Positions 28,981 through 37,451 of a stretch of DNA of 64,000 nt are shown here, piece by piece. The notes below the pieces were generated by a model, which had not been told where the DNA came from, searched no databases, and saw nothing but the letters and a program-made list of their open reading frames with translations. The DNA lies in contig NZ_BMPY01000018.1 of the NCBI RefSeq assembly GCF_014647835.1, positions 62,001 through 126,000 of the forward strand, in the 5' to 3' direction. How positions within the stretch are numbered: the first letter of the stretch is position 1; every line of letters starts with the position of its first letter. This DNA comes from Microbispora rosea subsp. aerata (GTDB lineage: Bacteria > Actinomycetota > Actinomycetes > Streptosporangiales > Streptosporangiaceae). The translations under genes and the position numbers were made by a program.

Positions 28981-30039
28981 ATGAAGCCCTTTCCCGACTC
29001 GCGACAGTCGCGCCAGAATCCAGTGCGGAGCTGGCCGCCGATATCGGTGATCATGCCCGTGCTCAACGAGGAGCGGCACCTGCGCGACTCCGTACGGCAG
29101 GTCCTCGAACAGGACTACGAGGGCCCCCTCGAGGTCGTCATAGCCGTGGGTCCCTCGCAGGACCGCACGCAGGAGGTCGCCGACGCCATCGCGGCCGAGG
29201 ACCCCCGCGTCATCGTCGTGCCGAACCCCACCGGCCGCACTCCCAACGCGCTGAACGCCGCCATCCGGGCGTCGCGCAACCCCATCGTCGCCCGGGTCGA
29301 CGGGCACGCCATCCTGCCCCGCGACTACCTGCGTACGGCCGTGGAGACGCTGGAGCAGACCGGCGCGGACAACGTCGGCGGCATCATGGCCGCCGAGGGG
29401 ATCACGCCCTTCGAGCAGGCGGTGGCCTGCGCCATGACCTCGAAGATCGGCGTGGGCAACGCCCGGTTCCACACGGGCGGGCAGGCCGGTCCGGCCGACA
29501 CCGTCTATCTGGGCGTCTTCCGCCGCAGCGCCCTGGACCGGGTCGGCGGCTACGACGAGCACTTCCTGCGCGCGCAGGACTGGGAGATGAACCACCGCAT
29601 CCGGGAGACCGGCGGGCTGGTGTGGTTCCAGCCGAAGATGCGTGTGACCTACCGCCCCCGGCCCAACGTGCGCGCCCTGGCCAAGCAGTACTTCCACTAC
29701 GGCCGCTGGCGGCGCGTCGTCGCCCGCACCCACCAGGGCACGATCAACCTGCGTTATCTCGCCCCGCCCGCCGCCGTGGCGGCCATGGCGCTCGGCCTGG
29801 TGGTCTCGCCGTTCTTCTGGCCGGGCCTGCTGATCCCCGGGGGCTACCTCGCGGCGATCCTCGCCGGCTCGGTCCTCACCGGCCGTGGCCTGCCCCCGGC
29901 CGCGCTCGTACGCCTGCCGCTGGTGTACGCCACCATGCACATCTCCTGGGGGACGGGCTTCCTGACCAGCCCCTCGAAGCTGAGCAAGCCCCGCCCCAAA
30001 CCGGAACGGGCGAGCCTAGAGGACCTCTTCGAAGATTGA
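28981..30039 (+). CDS. Family 2 glycosyltransferase
   Basis: 352 aa. GT-A core: ISVIMPVLNEERHL, VPNPTGRTPNALN, VARVDGHAILP (the DxD-like metal site is DGH) and AQDWEMNHRIRETG (acceptor ED motif replaced by QDWE). Two membrane segments near the C-terminus (about 255-310). This matches polyprenyl-sugar or succinoglycan-type transferases. A GTG at 28969, in frame and right after TACAGT (28961-28966 region), is an alternative start. The 3' end overlaps the convergent Uma2 gene by 24 bases. Confidence 0.9.
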   Translation: MKPFPDSRQSRQNPVRSWPPISVIMPVLNEERHLRDSVRQVLEQDYEGPLEVVIAVGPSQDRTQEVADAIAAEDPRVIVVPNPTGRTPNALNAAIRASRNPIVARVDGHAILPRDYLRTAVETLEQTGADNVGGIMAAEGITPFEQAVACAMTSKIGVGNARFHTGGQAGPADTVYLGVFRRSALDRVGGYDEHFLRAQDWEMNHRIRETGGLVWFQPKMRVTYRPRPNVRALAKQYFHYGRWRRVVARTHQGTINLRYLAPPAAVAAMALGLVVSPFFWPGLLIPGGYLAAILAGSVLTGRGLPPAALVRLPLVYATMHISWGTGFLTSPSKLSKPRPKPERASLEDLFED

Positions 30040-30630
30040 GGTGTCCAGCGTGAAGCCGATCGGGTGGGGGACGTGAATCTCCCGCCCGAACGGCACCGTC
30101 GAGGTCACCTGATACCGGCCTTCCTTGGGATCGCTGTACACCGTGACCGACGCGGGCTTCGTCAGCGGGTCCACCAGGAGCATCACCGGCACCCCGCCCC
30201 CGGCGTAGATCCCCGGCTTCTCGACCCGGTCGTCCTCCGCGCTGCCCTTCGACACCACCTCGGCGACCAGCGCCAGCCCCGACGACAGCAGCTCACATTC
30301 TCCCCAGCGCGGGCAGTCCGGCGGTGCGAGCACCAGGTCGGGCACGACCAGATCGTGCGTTCCGGCGAGGGCCACGGCCACGTTTCCCGCCCACATACGC
30401 CAGCGGCGTTCATCCGTCAGCGGCAGGAGCGCATCGCATAGCCGCATCGCGACCGGCGCGTGCTCCGGAACGTCGCGCCGGCGCGCGACCAGCCTTCCGT
30501 CGATGACTTCGATTCGCAGGCCGGGCAGCGGAGGCAGTGCGTCGAACAGCTCACGTGGAGTGCGCGGCAGCGGGCGGCCGGCCACCGGCGTCAAAGACGG
30601 CACACCGGGGCCGGGAACGGTCACATCCAT
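30016..30630 (-). CDS. Uma2-family (DUF820) PD-(D/E)XK protein
   Basis: 204 aa. The pattern LRIEVIDGRLV, VVPDLVLAPPD, ALVAEVVSKGSAEDDRVEKP and LLVDPLT is the nuclease-like fold of Uma2/DUF820 proteins, with acidic residues at VPD and the E-x-V-S pattern. ATG 30630 is preferred to an upstream TTG. These genes are numerous in actinobacteria and often solitary; DNA substrate and role are unknown. It overlaps the convergent glycosyltransferase gene. Confidence 0.85.
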   Translation of the reverse strand: MDVTVPGPGVPSLTPVAGRPLPRTPRELFDALPPLPGLRIEVIDGRLVARRRDVPEHAPVAMRLCDALLPLTDERRWRMWAGNVAVALAGTHDLVVPDLVLAPPDCPRWGECELLSSGLALVAEVVSKGSAEDDRVEKPGIYAGGGVPVMLLVDPLTKPASVTVYSDPKEGRYQVTSTVPFGREIHVPHPIGFTLDTSIFEEVL

Positions 30631-30675
30631 GTCGCTCAAGGTAGCGGTTCGGGCACTTTGAGTGGTGTCGATGTC

Positions 30676-32529
30676 TCAATCGCGGGCGGAAGGGGCGAGG
30701 GCTTCGAGGCCGAGGGAGCGGGCGCGGGCCTCGGCGCGGGCGGCGGCACGCCGTACGGCCTCCTCGAAACGGGCCAGCGGGTCCGGGTGGTCGGCGCCGA
30801 GCAGGTAGGCGCGCAGGGCCCGCCGGGCGGCGGCCATGTCGTCCTCCCCCGGCACGTCGAGACGGCGCAGGATGTCCGGCAGCTCGGCCAGGTCGGGCCC
30901 GAGCAGGTACGCCGCCCCGGCGGCCGGGTAGCGCTCGCGGAACCGCTCGGGCGGCAGGCCCGCCACGTTGGCCACCACGTACGGCTTGCCGCTGGCCACG
31001 AAGTCCGACACGACGCTGGAGATGTCCGACACCAGCACGTCGGCCTCGTTGAAGCACTCGTACAGCGTCGGCTCCCGGCCCGTCACGGCGAGATGGGGCA
31101 GCCCGGTGCTCGCCTCCAGCAGAGCCAGGATCTTGCGGTGCGCCGCCCGGGCCGCCGGCGAGCGGTGACCGGTCAGCGGGTGCGGCTTGTAGATCACCCG
31201 CACCGGCTCGGCGAGCAGGGCGCGCACGATCGCCGGTCCCATGGCCGCCAGGGAGCTGTGGAACAGGTCGTCGCTCCAGCCCTCCCAGGTGGGCGCGTAG
31301 AGGACGGTCCGGTAGGGCGCGGCGCCCCGGGCGTACGGGCTGGTGCGTGAGACACCGGCGAGCTGGGGACGGCCGACCTCCTCGACGGCCTCGTCCCGCA
31401 CGCCCACCTTGGCGCGCAGGTAGCGGTCGCGCCCGGCGGGCCCGGCCACCCAGACCTCGTCGTACACCTTCGTGTACGGGTTGAAGGACGCCTCCTTGTC
31501 GCTGTCGCCGTGGCCGATGAACACGCTCCGCACGCCCGGCACCCGGAGCATGTGGATGTTGTTGCCGACGTTGGCGGGGAACAGCGCGACCCGCACGCCG
31601 TCGAGCGCGCGGAAGTTCATGAGGTCGACCGACGAGGGGATGCACACGACGGGCAGCGTCGTCGGGCCGAGAGCCGCGGCCAGATGCCGCTCGCGCAGCA
31701 CCACCAGCGTCCTCGGCGTGATCCGCTCCAGCGTGCCGAGCCACATCGTGGCCTGGTAGGCCGCCGTGACCGGCCCGGAGAAGTACATGACGACCTCGGG
31801 CCGGTAGGCGGCGACCCACTCGTCCACGGCCGCCAGAACCCGGCGCCGGTCACCCAGATGCCTGGACCGCCGGGTGTGTCCCAGCAGGGCGATCACAGCG
31901 GTGACCTCCAGCACCAGGGCCGCCGCCGCGCCCGCCGCGCCCGCCCAGCCGAGCCCGAGCGGCGCGGCGGCCGCCGCGGGCACGACCGCGAGCGCGTCGA
32001 GGTAGAGCAGCTTGGCGCCCCGCCAGGTGAGCAGCGCGCGGGGCGGCGCGGGCGGGATCCGCAGCGCGGGCAGGTCGATGTTGCGGGTCACCACCGGCAT
32101 CTGGTGGTGCCGGCGGTTCACGTGCTCGGCGAGCCACGTCTGCACCGCCCGCAGGCCGTGGAACAGGAACAGCCCGGCCGCCAGCGCGGCGAACCACCAC
32201 GGCCGCCCCGGGGCCAGCCGCGCCAGCAGCACCACGACGGCCGTCTCACGCGACAGGAAGCGCACGGTCGCCCCGAGGTGGGCCCGGCTCAGCGCGGCCC
32301 CCGCCCGGCCGGGCAGCGCGAGCTCCGCGGCGTACGACAGCGGCACGAGCACCGCGAAGGTCACCGGCAGCGGCCACACGGCGGCGGCGAACAGGGCCGG
32401 ATATGACGCGAGCGTGAGTGCCGTGAACGCGCCCCTGCGCCCACCGGCCAGCCCCCTCAGCGTCGGGTGCCGCCGCAGCACAGCGGCCAGTGCGCGCGGG
32501 GCGATGCGCCCCTTGTCGATTTCCCCCAT
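30676..32529 (-). CDS. CDP-glycerol glycerophosphotransferase-like polymerase
   Basis: 617 aa. Residues about 25-230 hold several membrane segments; the C-terminal half is a GT-B-like CDP-glycerol/CDP-ribitol phosphotransferase domain with HGDSDKEASFNPYTKVYDEV, VLYAPTWEG, VIYKPHPLTG and DVLVSDISSVVSDFVASGKP. In teichoic-acid synthesis such enzymes add glycerol- or ribitol-phosphate units from the CDP form. It starts 34 bases after the IspD/SDR gene, which should supply CDP-ribitol, so the two probably work together. The membrane-embedded N-terminus differs from soluble TagF/TarL. Confidence 0.87.
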   Translation of the reverse strand: MGEIDKGRIAPRALAAVLRRHPTLRGLAGGRRGAFTALTLASYPALFAAAVWPLPVTFAVLVPLSYAAELALPGRAGAALSRAHLGATVRFLSRETAVVVLLARLAPGRPWWFAALAAGLFLFHGLRAVQTWLAEHVNRRHHQMPVVTRNIDLPALRIPPAPPRALLTWRGAKLLYLDALAVVPAAAAAPLGLGWAGAAGAAAALVLEVTAVIALLGHTRRSRHLGDRRRVLAAVDEWVAAYRPEVVMYFSGPVTAAYQATMWLGTLERITPRTLVVLRERHLAAALGPTTLPVVCIPSSVDLMNFRALDGVRVALFPANVGNNIHMLRVPGVRSVFIGHGDSDKEASFNPYTKVYDEVWVAGPAGRDRYLRAKVGVRDEAVEEVGRPQLAGVSRTSPYARGAAPYRTVLYAPTWEGWSDDLFHSSLAAMGPAIVRALLAEPVRVIYKPHPLTGHRSPAARAAHRKILALLEASTGLPHLAVTGREPTLYECFNEADVLVSDISSVVSDFVASGKPYVVANVAGLPPERFRERYPAAGAAYLLGPDLAELPDILRRLDVPGEDDMAAARRALRAYLLGADHPDPLARFEEAVRRAAARAEARARSLGLEALAPSARD

Positions 32530-32563
32530 GGGCGAGCGCCCGTCCCTCCGTACATGGTTGTGA

Positions 32564-33970
32564 TCATCGGCTGAGCCGTACGTCCACGACCTGTCCCGTG
32601 AGGCGGGACAGCAGCACATCGAGGCTGGTGCGGGCGACGGCGGCGGGGGAGAGAAGCGTTCCGGCGGGTTCCTCGCCGAACGCGCGCAGCCGCATGGGGG
32701 TCGCGGTGCGCTCGGGGTTGACGCAGTTGACGCGGACACCCTGGCAGGCCCACTCGTCGGCGAGCGCCTGGGTGAGGTTGACGACGGCGGCCTTGGTGGA
32801 GGAGTAGAGGCTGTAGTCGGCCCGGCCGCGGGTGTAGGACGAGGACGTGTAGAGCAGCAGGTGACCGCGGGTCTCCATCAGGTATTTCACGGACGCGCGG
32901 GCGATGTTGACCGGCCCGAGGTAGTTGACGGCGATGGTCTCCTCGATGGTGTGCTGCCCGGCCTCGCCGAGTTTGCCCATGTGCAGCACGCCCGCCGTGT
33001 TGACGACGTAGTCGATCCTGCCCGTCTCGGCGTACACGCGGGCGAGCGCGTCCTCCACGGCGGCGACGTCCTCCACGCGCACGCCGTTCTGGCTGCGGGA
33101 GAACGAGTGGACGCTCGCGCCGTACCCCTTGGCCAGTGCGACGATGTCCGCGCCGATGCCGTAGCTGCCGCCGAAGACCACCAGCGTGCGGCCGTCGAGC
33201 CCGGCCCGGTACGCGTCGTCGTCGAGCGCGGGCGCGGTGTTCTCGGCGAGCTGGAAGAGCTTGTCGGCGATGAAGACGTCGACGGGATGGGTGACCTTCA
33301 TGTTGTGCTCGCTGCCGGGCACGATGTAGATCGGCACGTCCGGCAGGTAGCGCAGCACCACGCCGCAGTCGTCCGTCGTGGGCAGCGAGGGGAACTCGGG
33401 GTCGGCCAGGGCGCGCTCGTACGCCGCCCGGATCACCGACAGCCGGAAGCACTGCGGGGTCTGTCCCCGGCGCAGCCGGGAGCGGTCGGGGATGTCGCGG
33501 ATGATGTCGCCGCGCGGGCCGGGAGCGGCCACCACGATCGTGTCGGAGGACGGGATGGCCACCTCGACCGCCTCGTAGCGTTCGAGGGCGGAGACGCACT
33601 CGCTGATGATGCGGGGCTCGATCAGCGGGCGCACCGCGTCGTGCAGCAGCACGTCGCACTCCTGCTCGCCCAGCGCGCACAGCGCGCGCCAGGTCGTCTC
33701 CGTACGGCTCGCGCCGCCTTCGAGCACCTTGCTGACCTTGGTGTAGCCGTTCCTCCTGACGATCTCCTCCACCTCGGCGACGAAGCCGGGGGCCATCAGG
33801 ACGACGACCTCGTCGATCTCCGGGTGTCCGTCGAACACGTCGAGGGTGTGCTCCAGAATCGTCTTCCCGGCGATCTTCAGAAGCTGTTTCGGGGTGCTGA
33901 GCCCCACGCGCTGGCCGACGCCGCCGGCCAGCACCACCCCCACCCTGCGCAGACGCGATTCGGCGATCAT
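32564..33970 (-). CDS. Bifunctional IspD-type cytidylyltransferase / SDR (Bcs1-like)
   Basis: 468 aa, two enzymes in one chain. Residues 1-230 are a pyrophosphorylase: VVLAGGVGQRVGLSTPKQL, LLHDAVRPLI, RGQTPQCFRL, TDDCGVVL, NMKVTHP. Residues about 240-468 are an SDR: VVFGGSYGIGADI and YSLYSSTKAAVVNL (YxxxK). Order and length match Haemophilus Bcs1, which reduces ribulose-5-phosphate and makes CDP-ribitol. ATG 33970 has GGGGAGGA. The neighbour downstream is a CDP-polyol phosphotransferase, which supports a ribitol-phosphate polymer. Confidence 0.87.
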   Translation of the reverse strand: MIAESRLRRVGVVLAGGVGQRVGLSTPKQLLKIAGKTILEHTLDVFDGHPEIDEVVVLMAPGFVAEVEEIVRRNGYTKVSKVLEGGASRTETTWRALCALGEQECDVLLHDAVRPLIEPRIISECVSALERYEAVEVAIPSSDTIVVAAPGPRGDIIRDIPDRSRLRRGQTPQCFRLSVIRAAYERALADPEFPSLPTTDDCGVVLRYLPDVPIYIVPGSEHNMKVTHPVDVFIADKLFQLAENTAPALDDDAYRAGLDGRTLVVFGGSYGIGADIVALAKGYGASVHSFSRSQNGVRVEDVAAVEDALARVYAETGRIDYVVNTAGVLHMGKLGEAGQHTIEETIAVNYLGPVNIARASVKYLMETRGHLLLYTSSSYTRGRADYSLYSSTKAAVVNLTQALADEWACQGVRVNCVNPERTATPMRLRAFGEEPAGTLLSPAAVARTSLDVLLSRLTGQVVDVRLSR

Positions 33971-34089
33971 GATGTCCTCCCCGGAGAGACCATACCCGTG
34001 CCGGAAGCCGGAGAAGGTGATTGCCACCTAGTGATCACTCGGTTACTTTGCGAGGTGAGCACGTGCGGCTAACGTGAAGCGGGTTTCAT

Positions 34090-35649
34090 ATGGGGGCGGA
34101 TCCGAGCAAGCCCGGTACGTCACGGGACACACAGACGGTGGCGGTCGTTCTCGCGACCACACCGGCCGCCGGGCTGCCGTGGTCCGACGGCGCGCGCTCC
34201 GACGGCACCCTCCTGGAGCGGCTCACCGAGCAGCTCCTTTCGCTGCCGGTCCGCGAGGTGCTGATCGTCGTACGGAGCACCGACGTCCAGGCGGGCGGGT
34301 GGTGGGAGCAGGTCGCGGCGAGCGGACCGCGGCGGCAGATCTGCGTCAGCGAGGGCCTCGCCGAGGACCTGCGCATCGTGGCCAAGACGGCCCGTGCCTC
34401 GACCTCTCCGGTCGCCGTGCTGGCGGCCGACGTGGTCGCGCACACCGAGGCGCTGTCGCTGCTGCTCCAGCATCCCGCGCGCCCGACCGGCGCGATCGTG
34501 GCCGACGGGGACCCGGCCCCGCTGCGGCCCCCCGTGCGGACCGAGTGGGGCCGCGTGGTGTCGGCCGGCACGTCCTTCCACGAGGTCGAGTGGGCCAACG
34601 GCACCTTCCGCGGCGTCCTGCAGGTCGGGGAGGCCCACCTGGCGGGGCTGGCCGACGTCGCCGAAGACCTGGCCGACCTGGCCCAGCGCCGCCATCTCGG
34701 GCGGGTCGGCGACGGCGAGGCGCCCGAGCTGCTGCTCACCGGCCTGGTGCGGGCGGGCGTCAAGGTGCACGCCGTCGTGCCGGGCCCCCTGCACTGCGCG
34801 CGGGTCGGCTCGCGCCCGGCCGCCGAGCGCGCGGTGCGCGAGCTGGCCGACGTCGACGAGGCGCAGGCCAGGCTGGACGCCGCGGTGAAGAGCGGCGACG
34901 GGTTCTTCGCCACCCACTGCGTCAGCTCGTGGTCGCGCCACCTCATCCGGCCCGCCGCGCGCCTCGGCCTGACCCCGAACACGGTCACCGGCATCTCGGT
35001 GGCCTTCGCCGCCATCGCCGCCGTCTGGTTCTCCGACGGCCACCGGGCGGGGCTCGTGGTCGGCGCCGTCGCGCTCTACCTGTCGTTCGTGTTCGACTGC
35101 CTGGACGGCCAGCTCGCCCGATATACGCGCCGGTTCTCCCCGCTCGGGAGCTGGCTCGACGCGATCTGCGACCGGTTCAAGGAATATCTGGTGTACGTCG
35201 GGCTGGCGGCCGGATACGTGGCCGCGCCGGGCGCGACGTGGCAGATCTGGGGCCTGGCCGTGGCCGCGATGCTCCTCCAGGCGATCCGCCACATGGTGGA
35301 CTTTTCCTACGCGGGCGCGGTGACCGACCGGGCCAGGGCGGCGGACCTGCGGGCGTCGGCCCCGCGCTCGATGGCCGTGCCGTGGGACGAGGCCCCGGCG
35401 GCGGCCGCCGCCAAGGGCACCGGGTCGGTGCTCGCGCTGTCGCGGCGGCTCGACGCGCTGAGCGGCGCGAGGGGCGTGGTCTACTGGGCGAAGAAGATGA
35501 TCGTGCTGCCGATCGGAGAGCGGATGGCGCTGATCTCGGTCACGGCCGCGCTGTTCGACGCGCGGGTGACGTTCCTCGCGCTGCTGGGCTGGGGCGTGGT
35601 GGCGCTGGCCTACACGACCGCCGGCCGGATGGTGAGGTCCTTCGCATGA
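34090..35649 (+). CDS. CDP-alcohol phosphotransferase with N-terminal nucleotidyltransferase-like domain
   Basis: 519 aa. The C-terminal membrane domain carries the full CDP-alcohol signature: DCLDGQLARY, eight residues, then G-SWL-D-AIC-D, all catalytic Asp present. The first 250 residues look like a nucleotidyltransferase fold (VAVVLATTP, VLAADVVAHTEAL) but lack the GxGxR loop, so this part may be inactive. Linked domains of this type occur in inositol- and glycerol-phosphate transfer. ATG 34090 starts an operon-like run to 40320. The alcohol and acceptor are not known. Confidence 0.85.
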   Translation: MGADPSKPGTSRDTQTVAVVLATTPAAGLPWSDGARSDGTLLERLTEQLLSLPVREVLIVVRSTDVQAGGWWEQVAASGPRRQICVSEGLAEDLRIVAKTARASTSPVAVLAADVVAHTEALSLLLQHPARPTGAIVADGDPAPLRPPVRTEWGRVVSAGTSFHEVEWANGTFRGVLQVGEAHLAGLADVAEDLADLAQRRHLGRVGDGEAPELLLTGLVRAGVKVHAVVPGPLHCARVGSRPAAERAVRELADVDEAQARLDAAVKSGDGFFATHCVSSWSRHLIRPAARLGLTPNTVTGISVAFAAIAAVWFSDGHRAGLVVGAVALYLSFVFDCLDGQLARYTRRFSPLGSWLDAICDRFKEYLVYVGLAAGYVAAPGATWQIWGLAVAAMLLQAIRHMVDFSYAGAVTDRARAADLRASAPRSMAVPWDEAPAAAAAKGTGSVLALSRRLDALSGARGVVYWAKKMIVLPIGERMALISVTAALFDARVTFLALLGWGVVALAYTTAGRMVRSFA

Positions 35650-35750
35650 GCGAGCGCGGCGAGCGAATCGGTAAGCGAAACGTCTGGGCGCATGCCGCTC
35701 CGAGCAGAGGGCGGAGAGGCGGCATGAGCGAGCGCGGCGAGCGAATCGGT
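35646..35750 (+). repeat. Two copies of a 27-bp ATGAGCGAGCGC element
   Basis: ATGAGCGAGCGCGGCGAGCG with ATCGGT after it occurs at 35646-35672 and 35724-35750, identical over 27 bases, 78 bp apart. Each copy supplies a start codon. Confidence 0.9.
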
Positions 35751-35939
35751 GAGCACAGCGCCTGGCGAGGTGTTCGCCTGCGCGCCTCCGGCACGACCCC
35801 GCTCCGGGCCGAGTCCGGCACGACCCCGCTCCGGGCCGAGTCCGGCACGACCCCGCTCCGGGCCGAGTCCGGCACGACCCCGCTCCGGGCCGAGTCCGGC
35901 ACGACCCTGTTCCGGGCCGAAGGCGAGGAGGTGGCATGA
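35646..35939 (+). CDS. Repeat-derived small ORF bridging two coupled genes
   Basis: 97 codons. It begins inside the stop of the phosphotransferase gene (ATGA) and ends inside the start of the next gene (ATGA). It reads MSERGERIG twice and then about five copies of SGTTPLRAE. Nothing resembles a folded protein. It is probably a repeat expansion that stayed in frame, keeping the two flanking genes translationally linked, not a gene of independent function. Confidence 0.4.
   Translation: MSERGERIGKRNVWAHAAPSRGRRGGMSERGERIGEHSAWRGVRLRASGTTPLRAESGTTPLRAESGTTPLRAESGTTPLRAESGTTLFRAEGEEVA
35787..35921 (+). repeat. Five tandem copies of a 27-bp unit
   Basis: The unit begins TCCGGCACGACCCCGCTCCG and runs 27 bases, starting at 35787, 35814, 35841, 35868 and 35895. 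Copies 1-4 are identical; copy 5 has three changes. The unit length is a multiple of three, so every frame stays open. No spacers, so not CRISPR. Confidence 0.95.
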
Positions 35940-36601
35940 GCCGCCGTCCTCATGAGGCGGGCGGGAAGGGCCGCGGCGCCATCTCCGTGCACATGACCCC
36001 GGTGCCGAGCAGCGTCGTGGTGGCCTACCGCGACGACGGCCCGGTGTCCAGGGCGATGGGACTGCTCGTCGCCGGGCAGCTCCCGCCGCTGCCGCCCGCG
36101 ATCGCGGGGGCGTTCGTGACCGCCGTGCTGCTGGTGCTCGGCATCGCCGGGGCCGACGACTTCGCGGTCTTCGCGCCGGCGGTGGCCCTGCTGCTGGCGG
36201 GAGCGGGCAGCGCCCACCGGCACGACGGCCGCCTCGACTGGCTGACGCCCCCGATCCTGCGCCTGACCGAGTACGGCTTCATCGCCTCGGCCGGGTTCGC
36301 CCGCTCCGTGCCGCCGGTGATCGTCATCGCGCTGCTCGGCGCGATGGCCTTCCACCACTACGACACGGTCTACCGGCTGCGTCAGCACGTGTATCAGCCG
36401 CCGTGGCTGGCGACCGCCGGGCTGGGCTGGGACGGCCGGATGCTCGTCGTGGCGCTGGGCGGCCTGCTCGGCCTGGTGCCCGTCGTGTTCGTCCTGCTGG
36501 CGCTCTACCTGTGGTGCCTGTTCGGCTGGGAGAGCCTCACCTGCTGGCTCGCCGCGCCCCGTACGCCGGACGAGGCCGTGGAACCGGCACCCGCCGATTA
36601 A
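35936..36601 (+). CDS. Membrane protein linked to CDP-alcohol phosphotransferase
   Basis: 221 aa with four or five membrane segments (PPAIAGAFVTAVLLVLGIAG, AVALLLAGAG, VPPVIVIALLGAMAFHHYD, LGLVPVVFVLLALYLWCLFG). The motif AMAFHHYDTVYRLR stands at the membrane edge and may bind phosphate. I recall similar sequences (DUF5941-like) next to or fused with CDP-alcohol transferases in other actinobacteria. ATG overlaps the preceding ORF stop. Role inferred as a partner of the 34090 enzyme. Confidence 0.65.
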   Translation: MSRRPHEAGGKGRGAISVHMTPVPSSVVVAYRDDGPVSRAMGLLVAGQLPPLPPAIAGAFVTAVLLVLGIAGADDFAVFAPAVALLLAGAGSAHRHDGRLDWLTPPILRLTEYGFIASAGFARSVPPVIVIALLGAMAFHHYDTVYRLRQHVYQPPWLATAGLGWDGRMLVVALGGLLGLVPVVFVLLALYLWCLFGWESLTCWLAAPRTPDEAVEPAPAD

Positions 36602-36693
36602 CGTCAGACCAACGGTGGATTACCCAGACCGGGTGTCGAGCCAACTAACCTTTGGGGTTACTGTCTGACGCTCGACCTCAAGGAGTGCGGAAA

Positions 36694-37425
36694 TTGCTCG
36701 GAATGGTGCTGGCCGCCGGAGCCGGACGTCGCCTGCGGCCGTACACCGACACGCTGCCGAAGGCGCTGGTGCCGGTCGACGGTGAGACGACGATCCTCGA
36801 CATCGCCCTGCGTAACCTGGCGGCCGCGGACCTCCGTGAGGTCGTGGTGATCGTCGGTTACCAGGCGCAGGCCGTACGGGAACGGCAGGCCGATCTGGAG
36901 CGGCGTCACGGGGTGAAGCTCACGCTCGTCCACAACGACAAGGCCGAGGAGTGGAACAACGCCTACTCGCTGTGGTGCGCCCGCGACTACTTCTCCCAGG
37001 GCGCGCTGCTGGTGAACGGCGACACCGTCCACCCCGTGTCGGTGGAGCGGACGCTGCTGGCCGCCGAGAACACCTCCGACATCCTGCTCGCCGTCGACGA
37101 CGTGAAGTCGCTGGCGGACGAGGAGATGAAGGTCACCCTGGAGGACGGTCACCTCAAGCGGATCACCAAGCTGATGGACCCCGCCGACGCGTACGGCGAG
37201 TACATCGGCGCCACGCTGATCCGCCCGGGGGCGGCCGAGCGGCTCGCCGACGCGCTGAAGGCCACCTTCGAGCGCGACCCGCAGCTCTACTACGAGGACG
37301 GCTACCAGGAGATGGTCGACCGCGGAGAGAAGATCGCCGTCGCGCCGATCGGCAAGGTCGAGTGGGTCGAGGTGGACAACCACGACGATCTGGCGAAGGC
37401 GCGGGAGATCGCGTGCCGCTACTGA
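36694..37425 (+). CDS. Nucleotidyltransferase for a sugar or polyol phosphate
   Basis: 243 aa, single GT-A-like pyrophosphorylase domain: GMVLAAGAGRRLRPYTDTLPKAL (LAAGxGxRLxPxTxxxPKxL), VNGDTVHP for the metal, and VEWVEVDNHDDLAKAREI at the end, as in LicC/CTP-type enzymes. TTG 36694 is placed eight bases after AAGGAG; the open frame upstream lacks similarity. Next to a glycerol-1-phosphate dehydrogenase-like gene and two CDP-alcohol transferases, a cytidylyltransferase making CDP-polyol is the best guess; nucleotide specificity is not proven. Confidence 0.83.
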   Translation: MLGMVLAAGAGRRLRPYTDTLPKALVPVDGETTILDIALRNLAAADLREVVVIVGYQAQAVRERQADLERRHGVKLTLVHNDKAEEWNNAYSLWCARDYFSQGALLVNGDTVHPVSVERTLLAAENTSDILLAVDDVKSLADEEMKVTLEDGHLKRITKLMDPADAYGEYIGATLIRPGAAERLADALKATFERDPQLYYEDGYQEMVDRGEKIAVAPIGKVEWVEVDNHDDLAKAREIACRY

Positions 37426-37451
37426 CGTCCGCGGCCCGTTGAGGAGTTGGC

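Noticed and set aside
28927-29940. Upstream extension of the first LCP frame to 833 residues
   Set aside because: The extra part is antisense to the GT2 gene and low-complexity; ATG 28926 gives the normal LCP N-terminus.
35787-35921. CRISPR array
   Set aside because: The five units are contiguous with no spacers and there are no cas genes.
34120-35937. 605-codon minus-strand frame over the CDP-alcohol transferase
   Set aside because: Antisense to a strong gene; it stays open because the 27-bp repeats have no stops in any frame.
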